Part shown: piece by piece, positions 15,743 to 24,507 of the stretch
How the letters are laid out: the number at the start of each line of letters is the position of its first letter
Numbering within the stretch: position 1 is the stretch's first letter
Source of the DNA: Bacillus altitudinis 41KF2b
Lineage (GTDB): Bacteria > Bacillota > Bacilli > Bacillales > Bacillaceae
DNA length: 64,000 nt
Direction of reading: 5' to 3'
Assembly: GCF_000691145.1 (NCBI RefSeq)
Contig: NZ_ASJC01000006.1
Location: forward strand, 1-64,000
Notes under the pieces: generated by a model
The model's database searches: none
Told to the model about the DNA's origin: nothing
The model's input: the letters and a program-made list of their open reading frames with translations, nothing else
Made by a program: the position numbers and the translations under genes

Positions 15743-17806
15743 TCAAGTTTGGAATAATTGATCCATCGCTTCGTCGAGATTGGTGATCGGCTGGCGGCAG
15801 CTGTAGTTTTCACAAATATAGACCGTCGTGCTGTCGTTGATCGTTTTGTAATCTTTTGCAAAAGGTGCGAGCCTTGCTAATTCTTGCCCTGTTTCGGCAG
15901 TTAAAATGAGATCAAATGGCATGAATCGTTTTTGCAATGCTTGTAGAAGCTGTTCTTTTTGCGGATCGCCCTTTTTCCCGAGAATAATGATTTCTCGTTT
16001 GACGGCATATTGGCTTAATAGTCCTTGTAAAAAGGCGGTATGTCCGCTTGGATAGGAAGAGACATCGACGTAAAAGGCGCTGAACATCTTCTCTAGTGTT
16101 TCGATCCAGTCTTGACGTCCGATCATTCTGCTTAGTTTCAGAAGCTGTTGGAGTGCAGTACTGTTACCAGACGGCATGGCCCCGTCGTATACTTCTTTTT
16201 CACGAACAATAAGCGCTTCTGCATCTGAGCCTGAGAAGAAAAAGCCCCCGATTTGCTCATCCCAAAACAGTTCAAACATATTTTCAGCAACGGCTCTGGC
16301 TTTTGTCAGCCAATCTAGGTCAAAGGTCGCTTCGTATAAAGACATATACGCTGTGAGCATGTGCGCATAATCCTCGATAAAGCCTAGATGCTTTACGTCC
16401 CCTTCCCTGTAGCGGACCATGAGCCGTTCCTGCTGGACGAGGTGTGTTTCTAGAAAAGACATTGCCTGTTTTGCTATGCGGATAGCCTCTTTTTCATGAA
16501 AGACACTCCCTGCTTTGGCAAGTGCGGAGATCATCAGCGCATTCCACGATGTGAGTACCTTGTCATCGATTAGCGGTGCAGGTCGCTGCTGTCTTACAGT
16601 GAGTAAGATGTGTCGAGCGGATTGCAGTTTGGAATGAAGGGTTTTGTCGTCGATTGAATATGCTGCCTTGATGTCATCAAATGAGGTGGAAATGGTATGA
16701 GGGATGTTCTGTCCTTCAAAATTTCCTTCCTCTGTGATGTGGTAGACCGCACAAAATAAAGTGCCGAGGTCATCACCTAAATGAGTCATGATCTCCTCTT
16801 TTGTCCAAACGTAATATTGCCCTTCCTTTCCTTCCGAATCGGCATCGATTGCCGAATAAAAAGAGCCATCACGATTCATCATGTCTCGTTTGATAAATTG
16901 AATGAGGTCTTGGACAAGCTTTTCGTACTCAAGGTGTTGAGTGATTTGATAGGCTTCGGTGTAGGCATCTATCAGCAAGGCGTTATCATACAGCATCTTT
17001 TCAAAATGCGGCACAAGCCATTTTTCATCCGTTGAATATCGAGTAAATCCAGAACCAATATGATCATAAATACCGCCGTTTGCCATGCCATTTAATGTTT
17101 TTGTGACGGCATATAACGCATTTTCTTGCCCTGTCCATTCAAAATAACGCATGAGAAACGTGAGCATATGAGGTGCGGGAAATTTAGGCGCAGAACCGAA
17201 GCCGCCATACAGCGTATCAAAGCTGCTCATGAGCTGATAATAGGCTTTGTGAATCGACTCCTGAGTGAGCGTATTTTCTGTCTGCCCTGCTGCCTTGATC
17301 CGTAAATTATTTGTTGCCTTTTCTGCCAATGATTCAATATGATCACGATCGTTGTGATACGCATCCAGCAATTGCGTCAGTGCTTCAATGAAGCCGGGAC
17401 GGCCGTAAGCACTTCTTTTTGGAAAGTATGTCCCCGCATAAAAAGGCTTTTGATCAGGCGTGACAAACACGTTGAGCGGCCAGCCTCCTTGCCCCGTCAT
17501 CATCTGACAAACGGACATATACATCGAGTCAATGTCTGGACGCTCCTCACGATCGACCTTGATTGAAATGAAATGCTCGTTTAGGATGTCAGCGACTTGT
17601 TGATCTTCAAAGCTTTCGTGTGCCATGACGTGGCACCAGTGGCAAGTGGCGTAGCCGATGCTGACAAGCACCGGTTTATTTTCACGTTTCGCTTTGTCGA
17701 ATGCTTCTTGCCCCCACGGGTACCAGTGAACTGGGTTGTGGGCGTGTTGAAGGAGGTAGGGTGATTTTTCAGTGATTAATCTGTTCGGTTTATTGTTAGT
17801 AGACAT
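15743..17806 (-). CDS. yyaL: YyaL: DUF255/thioredoxin-like N-terminus with six-hairpin glycosidase-like C-terminus
   Basis: A 687-aa protein equal in size to B. subtilis YyaL. The N-terminal thioredoxin-like DUF255 domain contains [20 protein letters not shown] with the CxxC motif. The following alpha/alpha toroid region ([44 protein letters not shown]) is related to N-acylglucosamine epimerase and glycosidase folds. The family is conserved from bacteria to man (SPATA20), but its reaction is unknown. The ATG is preceded by AAAAGGAGGAG. A 29-nt piece of its 5' coding region recurs, slightly changed, at 21415-21443. Confidence 0.92.
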   Translation of the reverse strand: MSTNNKPNRLITEKSPYLLQHAHNPVHWYPWGQEAFDKAKRENKPVLVSIGYATCHWCHVMAHESFEDQQVADILNEHFISIKVDREERPDIDSMYMSVCQMMTGQGGWPLNVFVTPDQKPFYAGTYFPKRSAYGRPGFIEALTQLLDAYHNDRDHIESLAEKATNNLRIKAAGQTENTLTQESIHKAYYQLMSSFDTLYGGFGSAPKFPAPHMLTFLMRYFEWTGQENALYAVTKTLNGMANGGIYDHIGSGFTRYSTDEKWLVPHFEKMLYDNALLIDAYTEAYQITQHLEYEKLVQDLIQFIKRDMMNRDGSFYSAIDADSEGKEGQYYVWTKEEIMTHLGDDLGTLFCAVYHITEEGNFEGQNIPHTISTSFDDIKAAYSIDDKTLHSKLQSARHILLTVRQQRPAPLIDDKVLTSWNALMISALAKAGSVFHEKEAIRIAKQAMSFLETHLVQQERLMVRYREGDVKHLGFIEDYAHMLTAYMSLYEATFDLDWLTKARAVAENMFELFWDEQIGGFFFSGSDAEALIVREKEVYDGAMPSGNSTALQQLLKLSRMIGRQDWIETLEKMFSAFYVDVSSYPSGHTAFLQGLLSQYAVKREIIILGKKGDPQKEQLLQALQKRFMPFDLILTAETGQELARLAPFAKDYKTINDSTTVYICENYSCRQPITNLDEAMDQLFQT
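17746..17774. repeat. yyaL 5' segment, duplicated at 21415-21443
   Basis: This stretch of yyaL (coding for TEKSPYLLQ and neighbours) matches 21415-21443 in 27 of 29 positions, in the same orientation. See the entry there. Confidence 0.65.
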
Positions 17807-18185
17807 GGAATCTCCTCCTTTTATATTTATTTATCAAATGAGTAAATAAAATAATTGATCAAATCTTTTTGAGTGTAAAGGGTGATGGGCTTAAGGAATT
17901 TCATTTGAATTTAGATAGTACTACTTCAAAAAAGTTACGTAGGATAATAACCGATAGTTCTTTATTTTGAAACTGAGCAAAAATCAAAAAACTATAATTA
18001 GGTCAAAGATTTATAGGGACTGCTGTGGAAATTTTAACTTTCGATAGATTTGTTTTCAATTCTTTTATTCACTTCATTAATTATGAAAACCTATATTAAT
18101 ACCTTTTAAATGGAATTTATTACTATATTTATCTTGTGTGTATTTAATCAATAATAACAAGCTGTTATAATAGCTTTGTGTTTTT
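17807..18185. other. AT-rich gap upstream of yyaL
   Basis: No convincing gene, RNA or repeat is seen in these 379 bp. It contains the yyaL RBS and presumably its promoter at the left side. Base composition is much more AT-rich than yyaL itself, in keeping with an acquired segment starting here. Confidence 0.4.
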
Positions 18186-18377
18186 ATGAAAATATGTGTT
18201 AAAAGTGGTGTTGGAAATAAATATATACTATTCATTCTAGTAATCTCTTCGTTTGGTGGAGAAGCACTTTTAGCACATTTAATTTCAATAGGTCTAGCGG
18301 TGACTATTACAGGAGTTACTTATGTTGCATAATCTGAGTTTAAGAAGCATAAAAGAACTTACATTCAAAAAATCTAA
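18186..18377 (+). pseudogene. Remnant of a small hydrophobic protein gene with in-frame stop
   Basis: The frame from ATG 18186 encodes 48 residues, with a hydrophobic segment (YILFILVISSFGGEALLAHL and ISIGLAVTITGVTYVA), then TAA at 18330. The same frame continues without a gap as SEFKKHKRTYIQKI up to 18377, so the stop looks like a nonsense change inside a longer small protein. No RBS precedes the ATG. A decayed small membrane or secreted peptide gene is the best reading. Confidence 0.35.
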
Positions 18378-18404
18378 AAAATGGGTATATGAGAAGGTGT
18401 AAAT

Positions 18405-18860
18405 ATGTTAGTTATTGATCAAAATCCAAAAGGTGAGCAGTACTCCAAATTAATTGATTTGGCTTTCGACATTTGTGATGAGTTTCATTTAGTTTTAAGA
18501 AAAGATATGGGATCTTTAAAATCTTTTGATCCCTTCCTAAAAAGACTTGAAAGTTCATTGAAAGAGATGAAAGAACAATCAGAATGGGCTAGCACAATGC
18601 TATTTAACAATACAGCAAAAGTTTATTACTATTATACAGATGAAAATGCGAAGAGTATTCTAAAAGAATTCGCAAATTCTTTATATGATTGGGAGCAACC
18701 AAATTTACCAGAAGACTTGTCCTTCTTCAAAAATGGAGAAGAATGGCTGGTTACATCTTCTCATGAAGAAGAAAGTTATATAGATACGGAAAATGATACA
18801 GAGATACAAAGGATATTAAGTATACCAGAATTAAAAGTACATATGGAAAAATGGGATTAA
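18405..18860 (+). CDS. Conserved hypothetical protein, 151 aa (possible immunity-type protein)
   Basis: A soluble acidic protein starting MLVIDQNPKGEQYSKLIDLA, with FDICDEFHLVLRKDM and PNLPEDLSFFKNGEEWLVTS. Proteins like this occur across Bacillus, sometimes carrying a sporulation name (stage III AH) that the sequence does not justify. Size, acidity and scattered genomic settings resemble immunity proteins of polymorphic toxins, which is inference. Good RBS (AGAAGGTG). It stands between a decayed small gene and the FabF-like gene in an accessory patch. Confidence 0.65.
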   Translation: MLVIDQNPKGEQYSKLIDLAFDICDEFHLVLRKDMGSLKSFDPFLKRLESSLKEMKEQSEWASTMLFNNTAKVYYYYTDENAKSILKEFANSLYDWEQPNLPEDLSFFKNGEEWLVTSSHEEESYIDTENDTEIQRILSIPELKVHMEKWD

Positions 18861-18894
18861 TGCTATTTAGTATTCAATAATAGTGTATTGATAT

Positions 18895-18932
18895 AAAAGT
18901 AAGGAGGCTAATAAGATAGTTTCCTTACTTTT
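18895..18932 (+). terminator. Probable terminator after the 151-aa protein gene
   Basis: AAAAGTAAGGA and TCCTTACTTTT form an 11-bp stem around a 16-nt loop. The U tract is short. Confidence 0.5.
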
Positions 18933-19050
18933 AAAATGTTATGGGCGTTCTCATCCTTATCTTCATCCTCAAAACCGTCTAAACAGGAATATAATGAATA
19001 TATCAGATAGCTGAGGTCCGTGATCAATTGTCTGTGAGGTATTCCCATCA

Positions 19051-19085
19051 TGACAAATCAAGGACTATAAACCCTTGTTTTGTCA
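19051..19085. terminator. Probable terminator of the FabF-like gene
   Basis: TGACAAATCAAGG and CCTTGTTTTGTCA pair almost perfectly, 22 nt beyond the stop of the minus-strand gene. Confidence 0.5.
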
Positions 19086-19106
19086 TTATTTCACCTTTTC
19101 ACCACT

Positions 19107-20339
19107 TCAATCGTAATGTTTTAACAAGATGGCTGAATTATGTCCTCCAAAACCAAAAGAATTGGATAGCCCATATTTCAATGGAAGCTGTCTCGCTTCT
19201 AATACAACATCTAAATTGCAATCTGGATCTTGTTTCTCTACATTAATAGTTGGCGGAATCAATCCTCGTCTCAAACTTTCCACTAAAGCAATCGCTTCTA
19301 CTCCGCCAGCAGCACCAAACATGTGCCCAGTCATTGATTTGTTTGCCGTTGTTGGAATTTCACCTGAACGATCACCAAATAATTTCTTAATCGCTAGAAC
19401 TTCTGAACGATCACCTACTTGTGTACTTGTTGCATGAGCACTAATAACATCGATTTCACTTGTTGATATATCTGCACTTCTCAATGCTTTCTTCATGGCT
19501 AAGTAGGCACCCCTACCTTCTGGGTGTGAAGCGACCATATGATGTGCATCTGAACTAGCCCCGTATCCCACTACTTCACATAATATCGGCGCATCTCTAA
19601 GAATTGCGTTGTCTAATGATTCTAATACTAAGATACCTGCGCCTTCACTCATAACAAAGCCATCTCTATCTGTATCGAATGGGCGGCTGGCACGACTTGG
19701 GTCTTGGTTTCTAGTAGATAGTGCATGTGCGTTTCCAAAGCTAGCCAAAGATATCTGATTGACAGCAGCTTCTGCTCCACCGGCAAATATAATATCTGCT
19801 TCATCATTTCGGATCGCATTGAAAGCTTCACCAATAGAGGTGTTCCCAATAGAGCAAGCTGTGACTGGTGACAATGATGGCCCTTGTGCGCCTAATTTAA
19901 TACTGATTTGGGCCGCAGCTGCATTTGAAATCATCATGGGGACAAGGCTGGGGCTTACTCTCGATGGACCTCGTTTATCTAATACATTCACATTATCAAC
20001 AAGCGATTGTATGCCCCCGATTCCTGAACCAACATATACGCCTAAACGTTCAAGATCTACTTGATCTAACTGTAATTGTGAATGTTCTAATGCTTGTTCG
20101 GCTGCTGCTAAGGCAAACTGACTAAAACGATCTAATCGTTTTGCTTCTTTTCTCCCTAATATTTCATCTGCATCGAAATCACGAACGATTCCAGCTATTT
20201 TTGTTTTATAATCAGTCGTATCAAAAGAATCAATGAGAGATATTCCCGATTGTCCTTTAACGAGTTGATTCCAAAAGCTATCTATATCATTTCCTAGTGG
20301 AGAAATAACTCCCATTCCAGTAATGACTACTCTTTTCAT
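19107..20339 (-). CDS. FabF-like beta-ketoacyl-ACP synthase II (accessory copy)
   Basis: A 410-aa condensing enzyme with the full catalytic triad: Cys in VTACSIGNTS, His in SAHATSTQVGD and His in KSMTGHMFGAAG. KAS II elongates acyl-ACP with malonyl-ACP. It begins MKRVVITGMGVISPLGND; the ATG at 20339 is chosen because AAGGAGGGA sits 8 nt upstream, whereas earlier in-frame starts lie over or before it. Housekeeping fabF normally follows fabH in Bacillus, so this isolated gene beside a divergent regulator is probably an extra copy, perhaps for altered lipids, a secondary product or resistance to FabF inhibitors. Confidence 0.88.
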   Translation of the reverse strand: MKRVVITGMGVISPLGNDIDSFWNQLVKGQSGISLIDSFDTTDYKTKIAGIVRDFDADEILGRKEAKRLDRFSQFALAAAEQALEHSQLQLDQVDLERLGVYVGSGIGGIQSLVDNVNVLDKRGPSRVSPSLVPMMISNAAAAQISIKLGAQGPSLSPVTACSIGNTSIGEAFNAIRNDEADIIFAGGAEAAVNQISLASFGNAHALSTRNQDPSRASRPFDTDRDGFVMSEGAGILVLESLDNAILRDAPILCEVVGYGASSDAHHMVASHPEGRGAYLAMKKALRSADISTSEIDVISAHATSTQVGDRSEVLAIKKLFGDRSGEIPTTANKSMTGHMFGAAGGVEAIALVESLRRGLIPPTINVEKQDPDCNLDVVLEARQLPLKYGLSNSFGFGGHNSAILLKHYD

Positions 20340-20379
20340 GATCATTCCCTCCTTGTTTTTATTAACTTTATCCATTGTG

Positions 20380-20416
20380 TTATCCTATTACAAGTTGTTG
20401 TTTATCCTAGTATAAT
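20380..20416. promoter_or_regulatory. Divergent control region: promoter and direct repeats
   Basis: For the regulator, TTACAA (20388-20393) and TATAAT (20411-20416) are 17 bp apart. TTATCCTA occurs at 20380-20387 and again at 20402-20409, 22 bp apart, flanking the -35 box. The repeats are candidate binding sites for the divergently encoded XRE/MmyB-type protein, controlling both directions. Confidence 0.55.
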
Positions 20417-20442
20417 GAATAATATTTTAAAGGGTGATCATA

Positions 20443-21284
20443 TTGAAACCTGAAACAAGACTTCAAGCATTATCAGAATTTCTAAAAAACCAACGTTCAA
20501 AAATCACGCCTCAAATGGTTGGTTTACCTGTAGGAACCCGCAGAAGAACACCAGGGCTCAGAAGAGAAGAAGTAGCTCAACTAGCCGGTGTGAGTCTTAC
20601 TTGGTATACATGGTTAGAGCAAGGCAGAGATATAAAAGTATCTACTTCGGTATTAGATGCGATTTCTAGTGCATTACAATTAAATAACGATGAAAGGAGA
20701 TATTTGTACGCTTTAGCGTTAGAGGAAGGTGTGAAACAATCCTATATCATTGAGAATGAGAAGGAAATCAGTCCGGCTTTAGTGAAAATTTTGCAGGAAC
20801 TTCGTTATTGCCCAACAATTATATCTGATAGAAGAAGTCAGATATAATTGTTGGGTGGAATCAAGCAGCAGCTAATGTATTTTTGGACTTTGAACAAATC
20901 ATCCCAGCAGAAAGAAATATCATCCGCTTACTATTCGCAAGAAAGGAATTTAAAAGTTTAGCCGTGAATTGGGAGCATTTTGTAAGAGGATATATCGCCA
21001 TATTTAGAACGTATTATGGACAGTATGTGGCGGATGACTGGTATGAGCAATTTATAGAAGAAATGGAGCAGGCATATCCTGAGTTTCGTAAAATATGGAA
21101 TGAAAATGAGATCAGTTATGCACCTGAAGTATTAATTGAATTTCGTCATGCCAAGGTAGGGAAAATGTTGTTTAATCTCACTTCATTACAAGTGTACGGG
21201 GATACTGACTTAAGATGCAGTGTCTATACTCCAGTTGAGGATACTGAAACGGAGCTTAAGTTGAAACGTTTAATTGAAGGGTAG
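20443..21284 (+). pseudogene. XRE family regulator with MmyB-like ligand-binding domain, frameshifted
   Basis: The first part (TTG 20443 behind AAGGGTGA) encodes an HTH with GTRRRTPGLRREEVAQLAGV and VSLTWYTWLEQG, ending in PTIISDRRSQI and a stop at 20845-20847. Reading on in another frame gives IVGWNQAAANVFLDF and a complete MmyB-type C-terminal domain to 21284. Removing a single TA from the run ATATAATT at the junction restores one continuous protein of about 280 aa. So it is a recent dinucleotide-slip frameshift or a sequencing error. MmyB-like domains can bind fatty acids, which fits the divergent FabF-like gene. Confidence 0.8.
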
Positions 21285-21414
21285 CTGTTGTTTGGAGAGA
21301 AGAATAGGGCTGATTCAAAGAATACTTCTTTAACTTTGTGTAGATTTTAAAAAACAACTAGTATAGTAGCAATTGGTTATTTGTATTTGGATGAAGGCAT
21401 TGTGTGTGTGCTGT

Positions 21415-21443
21415 GCTGAAGGAGGTATGGTGATTTTTCAGTG
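21415..21443. repeat. Degenerate copy of yyaL 5' coding sequence in the 21285-21606 gap
   Basis: This segment matches yyaL positions 17746-17774 with two mismatches. On the minus strand it still reads [10 protein letters not shown] as yyaL does, then loses similarity. It marks the far side of the patch holding the 151-aa gene, the ketosynthase and the broken regulator. Nothing else gene-like is visible in 21285-21606. Confidence 0.6.
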
Positions 21444-21606
21444 GAGTGGGGTGGATTTTTGATTGTTTGGCATGAATTCATCTGCTTTCATATATTAATT
21501 TCCTTCGTACTTTAACTTTAGTAAAACTTCGCCTTTTTATATAAAAAATCCTCTTAAAGTAGAAGAGGACAAAAGGACGTATTTCTTTTGATTTGAATAG
21601 TATATG

Positions 21607-22116
21607 CTACTTGAAGTAATCAATTTTCACAATGAATTTCTCAACTGATATTCCATCACTCCCGATCATATGGAGTTTAGGCGTTTTTAAATTTCCCTCA
21701 CCATTATTTGCAAATGTAAAGGTGACGGTACCGCTTATATATTGATGAGGCTTAATATCTTTAACTCTTTTGCCTGTTTTATTATTAATAAAGTCTATGG
21801 TCTGGGTTTCTTCCTCTCCCCTCATCATTCTATAAAATTCAGGATGTAGGGGAAGTTTATCGTTTGTTTTATTTTTTAATGTAAATGGTATGCGGTATTC
21901 AGTTATTTTATTTCTCATTTCATCAATGGTATTAATTTTCTTAGCTTTTTTAAACGTATGACTTATTTTTAGAAATTCAAACGTTTCATTTGTCGTAAGG
22001 TTTTTTTCTGTTACTTTATAGTTGGAGTATTCACTATTCACTTGTTGATAGCGGAACATGCTGATTAAGATAAAAATTATAGTCATCACTGAAATTACTA
22101 TTACTTTTTTTCTCAT
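21607..22116 (-). CDS. Membrane-anchored extracytoplasmic protein of the ABC cluster
   Basis: A 169-aa protein with one N-terminal hydrophobic helix (VIVISVMTIIFILISMF) and a soluble, probably beta-rich domain (IPFTLKNKTNDKLPLHPEF and GTVTFTFANNGEGNL). It looks like an extracellular immunoglobulin-like or accessory domain. Its start overlaps the ATPase stop by 4 nt, so it belongs to the ABC operon as the last gene. Function unknown; accessory or immunity subunit is inference. Confidence 0.65.
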   Translation of the reverse strand: MRKKVIVISVMTIIFILISMFRYQQVNSEYSNYKVTEKNLTTNETFEFLKISHTFKKAKKINTIDEMRNKITEYRIPFTLKNKTNDKLPLHPEFYRMMRGEEETQTIDFINNKTGKRVKDIKPHQYISGTVTFTFANNGEGNLKTPKLHMIGSDGISVEKFIVKIDYFK

Positions 22117-22781
22117 TTTTCTTTATCCCTATCAACAATCGTTTCTTTTATAATTTCACCAGATTCAATATCATAAATCGTATCTGAAACCTTTTGAAGA
22201 GTTTCTTTATCATGGCTAGCGATCAAAATTGTTTTACCTTCATTTTTTAATGTTACGAGTAATTGATGTACTATTTCGACTGCTTTCTCATCTAAAGCAT
22301 TAGTAGGTTCGTCTAAAATGAGCAAATCCGGTTTTTCCATAATTGCTTGAGCTATTCCCAAACGTTGTTTCATCCCAAGAGAATACTTTTTAAACTTTCT
22401 TTTGTCATTTGGATCAAGCCCTACACGAGAAATCACAGCAGAAATTTCGTTATCGTTAATTTTATTCTGAATCATAGAGAGTAATTTTAGGTTAGCAAAA
22501 CCAGTATATTCTGGGATAAAACCAGGATACTCTATTAATATTCCAACATTTTCGGGAAATGAGATGTCTCTGTGTAATTGTTTCCCACCTACAGTTACTT
22601 TTCCATCACTTGGTTTTACTAATCCGGATAATACACGAAACAACATTGTTTTTCCGGATCCATTAGGTCCACGAAAACCATAAATATTCCCCTTTTGTAA
22701 TGATAAGTTAATATTCTTAAGGACTTGGTTTTTTTTAATAAATTTGTTTAATGCCTCAATTTTAATATATTCTTCTGACAT
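22113..22781 (-). CDS. ABC transporter ATP-binding protein of the peptide/ABC cluster
   Basis: A 222-aa ATPase with Walker A GPNGSGKT, signature YSLGMKQRLGIA, Walker B LLILDEPTNALDEKA and switch His in ASHD. This is the short subgroup typical of bacteriocin export or immunity ABC-2 systems. ATG 22781 is chosen over an upstream GTG at 22790, which lies within the RBS GAGGTG. The gene is sandwiched between its two permease genes upstream and the anchored protein downstream. Confidence 0.88.
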   Translation of the reverse strand: MSEEYIKIEALNKFIKKNQVLKNINLSLQKGNIYGFRGPNGSGKTMLFRVLSGLVKPSDGKVTVGGKQLHRDISFPENVGILIEYPGFIPEYTGFANLKLLSMIQNKINDNEISAVISRVGLDPNDKRKFKKYSLGMKQRLGIAQAIMEKPDLLILDEPTNALDEKAVEIVHQLLVTLKNEGKTILIASHDKETLQKVSDTIYDIESGEIIKETIVDRDKEK

Positions 22782-22795
22782 GAGTTTCACCTCGA

Positions 22796-23608
22796 TTAAT
22801 ATTCTTTTTCATGATCATTGCCGTATTCAGTTAAAAAATCTTGTTTGATAAAAATTTTATATGCTAGAAAAGTAAAAAGTAATCCAAAACCACTAAATAA
22901 ATAAATCATTCTAGAAAATAAACCTGGTATAAGCCAAGATGTCATTTCTAATGACAGTGAGTCATTAATGAAAGAAAAACCAAAATAAATATTAAGCATT
23001 TTATCAAGAATCACAGCAGATGAAATGATAATAAAGCTGTATATATAATTTTTACTTAACAAATAGCAAACCACAACAAATAGTCCGATCAGATGGAATA
23101 CCAATAAACTTGTAATCAGATATCTAATTAACATGATATTAGATGAAAAGTATTCATCTAAAGGTAGTTGATCGCCATATATTAAGTATGGAGTTCCTTT
23201 TGTAGACAGCCAAACGTTGTTCCACCTTCCTGACAGGAAGCCACCCAGAAGGAAACCACCAATTAGGTATATGAGAGTGAATATTAGACAGATCCAAAAG
23301 ACACGTAATAATAACGATAAAAATACTTTTTCTCTTTTTTGATAACGAACAAAACGAGAAGAGTCGAAAAAAGGTACGATTCCAAATGAAAAAAACATTA
23401 GAAAAAGGGGTAATACGGGAAAAATAAATGTATAGGAAGAGAAAAATAAATTTAAAGATTGTGGTATTCCCATTATTCCATGTTGCGGTATACTTTCTTT
23501 GACTAAATATAAAATACAGAGCAAATAACAAAAAAACCAGATGAATAATCGCACTTTATAACGGCATATGTCGAGTAAAACGATATGTAGTTCTTTAACG
23601 AATAACAT
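22796..23608 (-). CDS. ABC-2 type membrane protein (second permease subunit)
   Basis: A 270-aa integral membrane protein with six to seven hydrophobic helices and a large extracytoplasmic loop around WNNVWLSTKGTPYLIYGD. It overlaps the upstream permease gene by 14 nt and leads into the ATPase gene. Paired with the neighbouring 269-aa protein it should form a heterodimeric channel. AT-rich codon use matches the rest of this cluster. Confidence 0.7.
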   Translation of the reverse strand: MLFVKELHIVLLDICRYKVRLFIWFFCYLLCILYLVKESIPQHGIMGIPQSLNLFFSSYTFIFPVLPLFLMFFSFGIVPFFDSSRFVRYQKREKVFLSLLLRVFWICLIFTLIYLIGGFLLGGFLSGRWNNVWLSTKGTPYLIYGDQLPLDEYFSSNIMLIRYLITSLLVFHLIGLFVVVCYLLSKNYIYSFIIISSAVILDKMLNIYFGFSFINDSLSLEMTSWLIPGLFSRMIYLFSGFGLLFTFLAYKIFIKQDFLTEYGNDHEKEY

Positions 23609-24401
23609 TCTTTTTAACCCCTAGAATGTATAATGAAAAACTTAACATAAATCCGATAAACAAGTGTAAAACAAGACTTGCTAGACTCACACCATCTGTA
23701 GCCTGTTGTTGCAAGAAGCTTGTTGATATCATTTCCTGATGCCCTAGTGTTGAAAGTACCATGTTTATGACATATAAACTTGCAAAAGGTGTAATTAGAA
23801 CAACAAATGATTTTTTAATAAACATTCCAAATCCCAAAGCTATACTTGCGAACATACCAGAGAAAATACCAATCAATATGACATATAAAAGCATATGAAC
23901 AAAGGGATGTGTATAATATAGATCTGGTAAGAAAGTATTATCAGAGTCTAAAGGCATCTCATTGTTAATCGCTCTATCAGGTTTTATATTTGGAAGTCTC
24001 ATGAAAGACAAATAAATATTTAATAATAGGGGAAAGACAGCTGTGAGCATACCTGCTAAAAAGTTTATAAGAAACAAACTAAAGAAATATTGTTTTTGTT
24101 TTCCTCTAATAATTAAAAAGCGAAAAAAACCAGTTGACCGATCTCTTGAGTACAGATCTGAAAATGGGAGTGTTGCCAAAATTGGTAATAAGAACATGTA
24201 AAGTGCTGGATAATCTGATATTCCACCGATCCCCATCCATTTTGTATAAGGGGTAAAAGAAATTCCTCCTGTAAGTTCTAAATGTTCTTTGAGTGGCATT
24301 TCTTCTGTCCAAAAATAAGCAATCGCTAAAATTGCACCAATGGCTAATGATATGTAAAAAGAAGGGCGCTTTATTAATCGTAATATAAGCAAATAAAACA
24401 T
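23595..24401 (-). CDS. ABC-2 type membrane protein (first permease subunit)
   Basis: A 269-aa protein with six hydrophobic segments and a long first loop containing PFSDLYSRDRSTGFFRFLII, a charged amphipathic motif common in ABC-2 permeases of lantibiotic and bacteriocin immunity systems. ATG 24401 fits the GGAGAG spacing better than ATG 24413. It is separated from the secreted-peptide gene upstream by a perfect hairpin at 24440-24465. Confidence 0.7.
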   Translation of the reverse strand: MFYLLILRLIKRPSFYISLAIGAILAIAYFWTEEMPLKEHLELTGGISFTPYTKWMGIGGISDYPALYMFLLPILATLPFSDLYSRDRSTGFFRFLIIRGKQKQYFFSLFLINFLAGMLTAVFPLLLNIYLSFMRLPNIKPDRAINNEMPLDSDNTFLPDLYYTHPFVHMLLYVILIGIFSGMFASIALGFGMFIKKSFVVLITPFASLYVINMVLSTLGHQEMISTSFLQQQATDGVSLASLVLHLFIGFMLSFSLYILGVKKNVIR

Positions 24402-24439
24402 GTTTCTCTCCATTTCGTTTATTTAAAACTAAATATAGA

Positions 24440-24465
24440 AGCGACTCAGTTAATTCTGAGTCGCT
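24440..24465 (-). terminator. Intercistronic hairpin between the peptide gene and the ABC genes
   Basis: AGCGACTCAG and CTGAGTCGCT form a perfect 10-bp stem with a 6-nt loop. No long U tract follows on the minus strand. It may stop or process most transcripts so that the secreted peptide is made in excess over the transporter, as in many bacteriocin operons. Confidence 0.55.
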
Positions 24466-24507
24466 GTGTCACATAGTTCTCTTTTGAGTTTAAAGAGCCT
24501 AATAGAA

